Source of the DNA: Lichenicola sp964236105
GTDB lineage: Bacteria > Pseudomonadota > Alphaproteobacteria > Acetobacterales > Acetobacteraceae
Reading direction: 5' to 3'
Assembly (NCBI GenBank): GCA_964236105.1
Contig: CAXSBC010000006.1
Location: forward strand, 186,001 to 250,000
Length of the DNA: 64,000 nucleotides
The notes under the pieces are model-generated. The model worked only from the letters and a program-made list of their open reading frames with translations. It made no database searches and was not told the DNA's origin. The position numbers and the translations under genes were made by a program. This document shows, piece after piece, positions 60,607 through 64,000 of this stretch (positions are counted from its first letter, which is position 1; every line of letters starts with the position of its first letter).

Positions 60607-61193
60607 GACCGGCGCGCCATCAGGGCGGCCGCCAGGGTGCCGTCATCCAGCACGTCGAGCGCGCCTCCCATCGGCACGCCCTGCGCCACCCGGGTGACGG
60701 TCACGCCGAAGCCCGCCAGCCGGTCGGCCAGCCAGTGCGCGGTGGTAGCGCCCTCGACCGTGGCGCCGAGGGCCAGGATCACCTCGCGCACGCCGCCCGC
60801 GTCCAGACGGGCCAGCAGCGGCGCCGTGCTCAGATCCTCCGGCCCGGTGCCGCCGAGCGCCGACAGCGTGCCGCCGAGCACGTGGTAGAGCCCGCGATGC
60901 ACGCCGGCGCGCTCCAGCGCCCAGAGGTCGCCCACCCCCTCGATCACGCAGACGATGGACCGGTCGCGATGCGGATCGCCGCAGATCGCGCACGGATCGC
61001 GGCTGTCGAGATTGCCGCACTGCGCGCAGGTGCGCACGCTCAGCGCCGCCTGCTCCATCGCGGCGGCCAGCGGCAGCAGGCGGGTGCGCGGCTGGCGCAG
61101 CAGGGTCAGCGCCGCGCGGCGGGCGCTGCGCGGCCCCAGTCCAGGCAGCCGTCCCAGCAGCTCGATCAGCCGCTCGATCTCCGGGCCGCCCAA
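60603..61193 (-). CDS. recR: Recombination protein RecR
   Basis: RecR works with RecO in loading RecA at SSB-coated gaps. The 196 residues have the HhH region (LIELLGRLPGLGPRSARRAA), the four-Cys zinc finger (CAQCGNLDSRDPCAICGD), the Toprim domain (VCVIEGVGDLWALERAG) and the C-terminal Walker-like end (RVAQGVPMGGALDVLDDGTL). The start is a TTG supported by GGAGGAGG just upstream. It follows ybaB by 26 bp, the usual dnaX-ybaB-recR order. Confidence 0.96.
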   Translation of the reverse strand: MGGPEIERLIELLGRLPGLGPRSARRAALTLLRQPRTRLLPLAAAMEQAALSVRTCAQCGNLDSRDPCAICGDPHRDRSIVCVIEGVGDLWALERAGVHRGLYHVLGGTLSALGGTGPEDLSTAPLLARLDAGGVREVILALGATVEGATTAHWLADRLAGFGVTVTRVAQGVPMGGALDVLDDGTLAAALMARRS

Positions 61194-61219
61194 GGCGCCT
61201 CCTCCGGCTCAGCCGGCGT

Positions 61220-61543
61220 TCAGAACGGCAGCTTCAACCCGGGCGGCAGGTCGAGGCCGCCGGTCACCTTCTGCATCTCCTCCGCCGTCCGGGTCTCCAG
61301 ATGGCGACGCGCCTCGGCATGGGCGGCGACGATCAGGTCCTCGAGCATCTCCGTCTCCGCCGGATCGGCGAGCTTCGGATCGACGCGGATGCGCTTGAGG
61401 TCGCCCTTGCCGTTCAGGGTCAGGGTGACCATGCCGGCACCGGCGCTGCCCTCGATCTCGAGGTTGGCGAGGCCCGTCTGCATCTCCTCCATCTTGGCCT
61501 GCATCTGGGAGGCCTGCTTCATCAGGCCGGCGAGATTCTTCAT
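61220..61543 (-). CDS. ybaB: YbaB/EbfC family nucleoid-associated protein
   Basis: A small DNA-binding protein that forms dimers and bridges DNA. The 107-residue product starts MKNLAGLMKQASQMQAKMEE (the coiled-coil arm) and continues IEGSAGAGMVTLTLNGKGDL and ETEMLEDLIVAAHAEARRHL. It lies between dnaX and recR as in most bacteria and is part of that operon, 20 bp after dnaX. Confidence 0.95.
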   Translation of the reverse strand: MKNLAGLMKQASQMQAKMEEMQTGLANLEIEGSAGAGMVTLTLNGKGDLKRIRVDPKLADPAETEMLEDLIVAAHAEARRHLETRTAEEMQKVTGGLDLPPGLKLPF

Positions 61544-61563
61544 GCGATCTGTTCCTTCACTGC

Positions 61564-63573
61564 TCAGGGGTCGGACCGTCCGACCTCGCCCTCGAGATCA
61601 TCCAGGCCGACCGGCTCGGAATCGAGCGGCGCGAACTCCATCTCGGGAGGCTCGCTGCCTGCGTCCAGAGGCGCCGGTACCGCCGGCTCCGGCGGCAGGC
61701 CGTATTCGTCCAGCGTGGCATCGCTCACCGGGCCCAGCCTGGCGCCCGGGAACGCCGCCAGGATCGCCTGCACCAGCGGATGCGTTTCGGCGGAGCGGCT
61801 GCGGTCGGCATCCAGCGCCCCGGCCTGCTCGGCGATGGTCGGCTCGCCGGCGTCGCGCCCCAGCGCGATGGTCCAGCGGGTGCCGGTGGCGTCGCTGAGA
61901 ATATGGGCCAGCCGCTGCGACAGGTCGCGCGGCGCCTGCGGCTCGAGCCGCAGCTCGATCACCGGGGCGGCGAACCGCACTAGATGCGCGCAGTGGCGCA
62001 GGTGCCCGTGCAGGATCGGCTCGCCGCGGGTCGCCACGAACGCCACCACCTCGCGCCAGGAGCGCAGCGACGGCGGCGGCGGCGCGGGGTCAGGCGGGGC
62101 CGGCGCCGGCTCGGGCACGGTTGCCGCCCGCAGCGCACCACCCGTCACCGAGCGCAGCGACGCAGGCCCGGCCGGCACCGGCTCCGCCGCCGTCGCGACC
62201 GGCGGCATCGCCGGGATCACGGCCTCGCTGCCCGCGGATGCCGCGACCGGACGCTGCGGCTGGCCCTGCAGCTGCCGCACCAGCTCTCCCGGCGGAGGCA
62301 GGTCGGCGACATGACACAGCCGGATCAGCACCATCTCGGCCGCCTCGCGACGGTCGGGCGCGGTCTCGACCTCGGCGACGCCCTTCAGCAGCATCTGCCA
62401 GGCCCGGCCCAGGATCGGCACCGACAGCGCGTCCGACAGCGCAGCGCCCCGCACCCGCTCGGCCTCCGGCAGCTCGCGACTGTCGCGCAGCCCCGGCACC
62501 GCCTTCAGGCGCGACACGGTGTGGATCAGCTCCAGCAGGTCGGCCAGCATCAGCCCGAGATCGGCGCCGCGCTCATGCGCCTGGTCGGTGATCGCCAGCG
62601 CGGCTGCCGGCCGGCCTGCCATCACCGCGTCGAGGAGGTCGAACACCAGCCCGCGATCGGCGAGCCCCAGCATGTCGGCGACGCGGTCGGCGCGGATGGT
62701 CGCATCGCCGCCCTCGCCGCCGCCCTCGCCGCCCTGGGCGATCGCCTGGTCCAGCAGCGACAGCCCGTCGCGCACCGAGCCGTCGGCGGCGCGCGCGATC
62801 AGCGCCAGCGCGTCCTCGGTGATCGCGGCCCCTTCCCTGGCAGCGATCCGCCCGAAATGCGCCGACAGCTCCGACTGCGACACGCGGCGCAGATCGAAGC
62901 GCTGGCAGCGCGACAGCACCGTGACCGGCACCTTGCGCAGCTCGGTGGTGGCGAAGATGAAGGTGACCTGGCTCGGCGGATCCTCCAGCGTCTTGAGCAG
63001 CGCGTTGAAGGCGTTGCGCGACAGCATATGCACCTCGTCGACGATGAACACCTTCATCCGCGCCTGCATCGGCCGGAAGCGGGTCGCCTCGATGATCTCG
63101 CGCACATCGTCGATGCCGGTGCGCGAGGCCGCGTCCATCTCCAGCACGTCGGGATGCCGGTCGGCGAGGATCGCGGTGCAGTTCGGGCAGACGCCGCAGG
63201 GATCGGGTGTGGGTCCGCCGGCGCCGTCCGGCCCGATGCAGTTCAGCGCGCGGGCGATGATGCGCGCCGTGGTGGTCTTGCCGACGCCGCGCACCCCGGT
63301 GAGCATGAAGGCGTGCGCCACCCGCCCGACCGCGAAGGCCCGGCGCAGGATGCGCACCATCGCCTCCTGGCCGATCAGGTCGTCGAAGCGCGCCGGACGG
63401 TAGGTGCGCGCGAGAACGCGGTATGGTGCTGGCGGCTGAGCCGGCGTCACCCGCGCCGGCGCGATCGGGGCGTCGCCGAACAGGCCGGGTCCGTCCGCGG
63501 CTGGCGGCTCCGGCAGGCCGGGCCGGTCGTCCGGCCCGCTGCTCGATGAATGATCGTCGGGAATGACGTGCAT
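61564..63573 (-). CDS. dnaX: DNA polymerase III subunits gamma/tau
   Basis: The clamp-loader ATPase of 669 residues. P-loop FMLTGVRGVGKTTTARIIAR; zinc-binding four-Cys module (CIGPDG...DPCGVCPNC); Walker B VFIVDEVHMLS; sensor ATTELRKVPVTVLSRCQRF. The C-terminal tau part is Pro/Ala-rich followed by DnaE-binding sequence. The ATG at 63573 lies only 3 bp after the inferred end of the SRP RNA and has no ribosome site; a GTG at 63450 (VTPAQPPAPYRVL) closer to the conserved domain is a possible alternative. Confidence 0.95.
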   Translation of the reverse strand: MHVIPDDHSSSSGPDDRPGLPEPPAADGPGLFGDAPIAPARVTPAQPPAPYRVLARTYRPARFDDLIGQEAMVRILRRAFAVGRVAHAFMLTGVRGVGKTTTARIIARALNCIGPDGAGGPTPDPCGVCPNCTAILADRHPDVLEMDAASRTGIDDVREIIEATRFRPMQARMKVFIVDEVHMLSRNAFNALLKTLEDPPSQVTFIFATTELRKVPVTVLSRCQRFDLRRVSQSELSAHFGRIAAREGAAITEDALALIARAADGSVRDGLSLLDQAIAQGGEGGGEGGDATIRADRVADMLGLADRGLVFDLLDAVMAGRPAAALAITDQAHERGADLGLMLADLLELIHTVSRLKAVPGLRDSRELPEAERVRGAALSDALSVPILGRAWQMLLKGVAEVETAPDRREAAEMVLIRLCHVADLPPPGELVRQLQGQPQRPVAASAGSEAVIPAMPPVATAAEPVPAGPASLRSVTGGALRAATVPEPAPAPPDPAPPPPSLRSWREVVAFVATRGEPILHGHLRHCAHLVRFAAPVIELRLEPQAPRDLSQRLAHILSDATGTRWTIALGRDAGEPTIAEQAGALDADRSRSAETHPLVQAILAAFPGARLGPVSDATLDEYGLPPEPAVPAPLDAGSEPPEMEFAPLDSEPVGLDDLEGEVGRSDP

Positions 63574-63576
63574 CAG

Positions 63577-63685
63577 GGTGGGAGGCCGAACAAACGACCC
63601 GAGCGGAAACTCACTGCGGCTGCTTCCTTCCGGACCTGACCGGGTTGGCAAGGCGCCCGTCCGCTGCCGACCTCCCGGAGGCACC
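63577..63685 (-). ncRNA. ffs: Signal recognition particle RNA (4.5S type)
   Basis: On the minus strand the apical domain is unmistakable: GGTCAGGTCCGGAAGGAAGC continuing AGCC (63613-63641 region), with GGCAGC and GCCAACC segments before it. The ends can pair (GGGAGG near the 5' end with CCTCCC near the 3' end). It is the bacterial small SRP RNA that binds Ffh. Ends are estimated by pairing: 5' end about 63680-63685, 3' end about 63577. Confidence 0.92.
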
Positions 63686-63713
63686 TTAACACGCTTGGCC
63701 CCATGCGCGACAA
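63686..63713 (-). promoter_or_regulatory. Candidate promoter of ffs
   Basis: On the minus strand TTGTCG (63713-63708), a 16-bp spacer and TGTTAA (63691-63686) directly precede the SRP RNA. The spacing would put the transcript start near 63680. Confidence 0.35.
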
Positions 63714-63760
63714 GGGGCTGCCGCTCCCCCCGCGCGGGGCGGCAGCATCGGAGCCGAACC

Positions 63761-64000
63761 ATGGAACCAGGCCGCCTGTCGCCCATCGTCAACTTCTATG
63801 CCGGCAGCCGCATCGACCGCGCCGCCAACAGCCGGGACGACGAGGCGGCGATCGCGCGCCATCTGGCGGACCCGGCGGCCCGCTTCCTGCCGGTCTGGCA
63901 GGGCCGTCACCTGATGCAGCATCCGGATGCGGGCGGGGTGCGCATCGCCATGCCCGATCGCGGACAGCTCGGCCTGCAGGGCGACGAGTTCGAGCGCCTG
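63761..64000 (+). CDS. nudC: NAD(+) diphosphatase / RNA decapping NUDIX hydrolase (partial)
   Basis: The N-terminal 80 residues, cut by the window's end. They read MEPGRLSPIVNFYAGSRIDR and continue with RFLPVWQGRHLMQHPDAGGV and IAMPDRGQLGLQGDEFERL. This matches the N-terminal domain of NudC-type NADH pyrophosphatases (NFYAGSxLDRA near the start, then a RFLPVW segment). The NUDIX box should lie beyond 64000. It is divergent from ffs/dnaX. Confidence 0.8.
   Translation, partial: MEPGRLSPIVNFYAGSRIDRAANSRDDEAAIARHLADPAARFLPVWQGRHLMQHPDAGGVRIAMPDRGQLGLQGDEFERL

Overview
The window is a high-GC chromosomal segment from an alphaproteobacterium, most likely of the acetic-acid-bacteria family (Acetobacteraceae). 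Support comes from the gene order aroA-cmk-rpsA, a small 4.5S-type SRP RNA directly upstream of dnaX, a FYDLN-family zinc-ribbon gene, an SDHAF4/DUF1674 gene, and dispersed palindromic repeats of the GGCCAGGG...GGACCC type. The family assignment is inference; no rRNA or tRNA gene was found to anchor it.

Layout. (1) 0-12 kb, minus strand: the L10 leader that precedes rplJ (which lies outside the window), rplA and rplK, then an RND tripartite efflux operon transcribed towards them (permease-adaptor-outer membrane factor). Further upstream are a Gly/Tyr-rich lipoprotein, a two-component system (response regulator, then sensor kinase) and rmuC. (2) 12-13.5 kb: a damaged hydrolase gene that is both frameshifted and truncated, abutting a short stretch of lower GC with an immunity-like small gene and coding debris. 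(3) 13.5-26 kb: periplasmic trehalase, GNAT acetyltransferase, OmpA-type porin, glycogen-debranching enzyme, a YhdP/AsmA-like envelope protein and glnE. (4) 26-33 kb: small secreted proteins, a tandem paralogous pair, aat, a 2-hydroxyacid dehydrogenase, an EcsC-like protein, an XRE regulator, and an EVE/YciI pair. (5) 33-38.3 kb: a tightly overlapping cytochrome c maturation operon ccmCDEFGHI without ccmA or ccmB. (6) 38.3-46 kb: an SDH assembly factor, a bacterial alpha-2-macroglobulin gene broken by one frameshift, and its usual partner pbpC. (7) 46-54 kb: rpsA-cmk-aroA, FYDLN protein, UbiC-like protein, flavin monooxygenase, manganese catalase. (8) 54-64 kb: hybrid histidine kinase, aldo-keto reductase, pyridine-nucleotide disulfide oxidoreductase, folB, an SDR, recR, ybaB, dnaX, SRP RNA and the start of nudC.

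Much of the window is housekeeping, arranged in operons with ATGA/GTGA stop-start overlaps. The less ordinary parts are the 12.7-13.5 kb patch, the repeat element that forms the N-terminal coding sequence of pbpC, the broken alpha-2-macroglobulin, a perfect 10-bp inverted repeat between an XRE regulator and the EcsC-like gene, and the tandem secreted paralogs. No CRISPR array, transposase or complete mobile element was seen.
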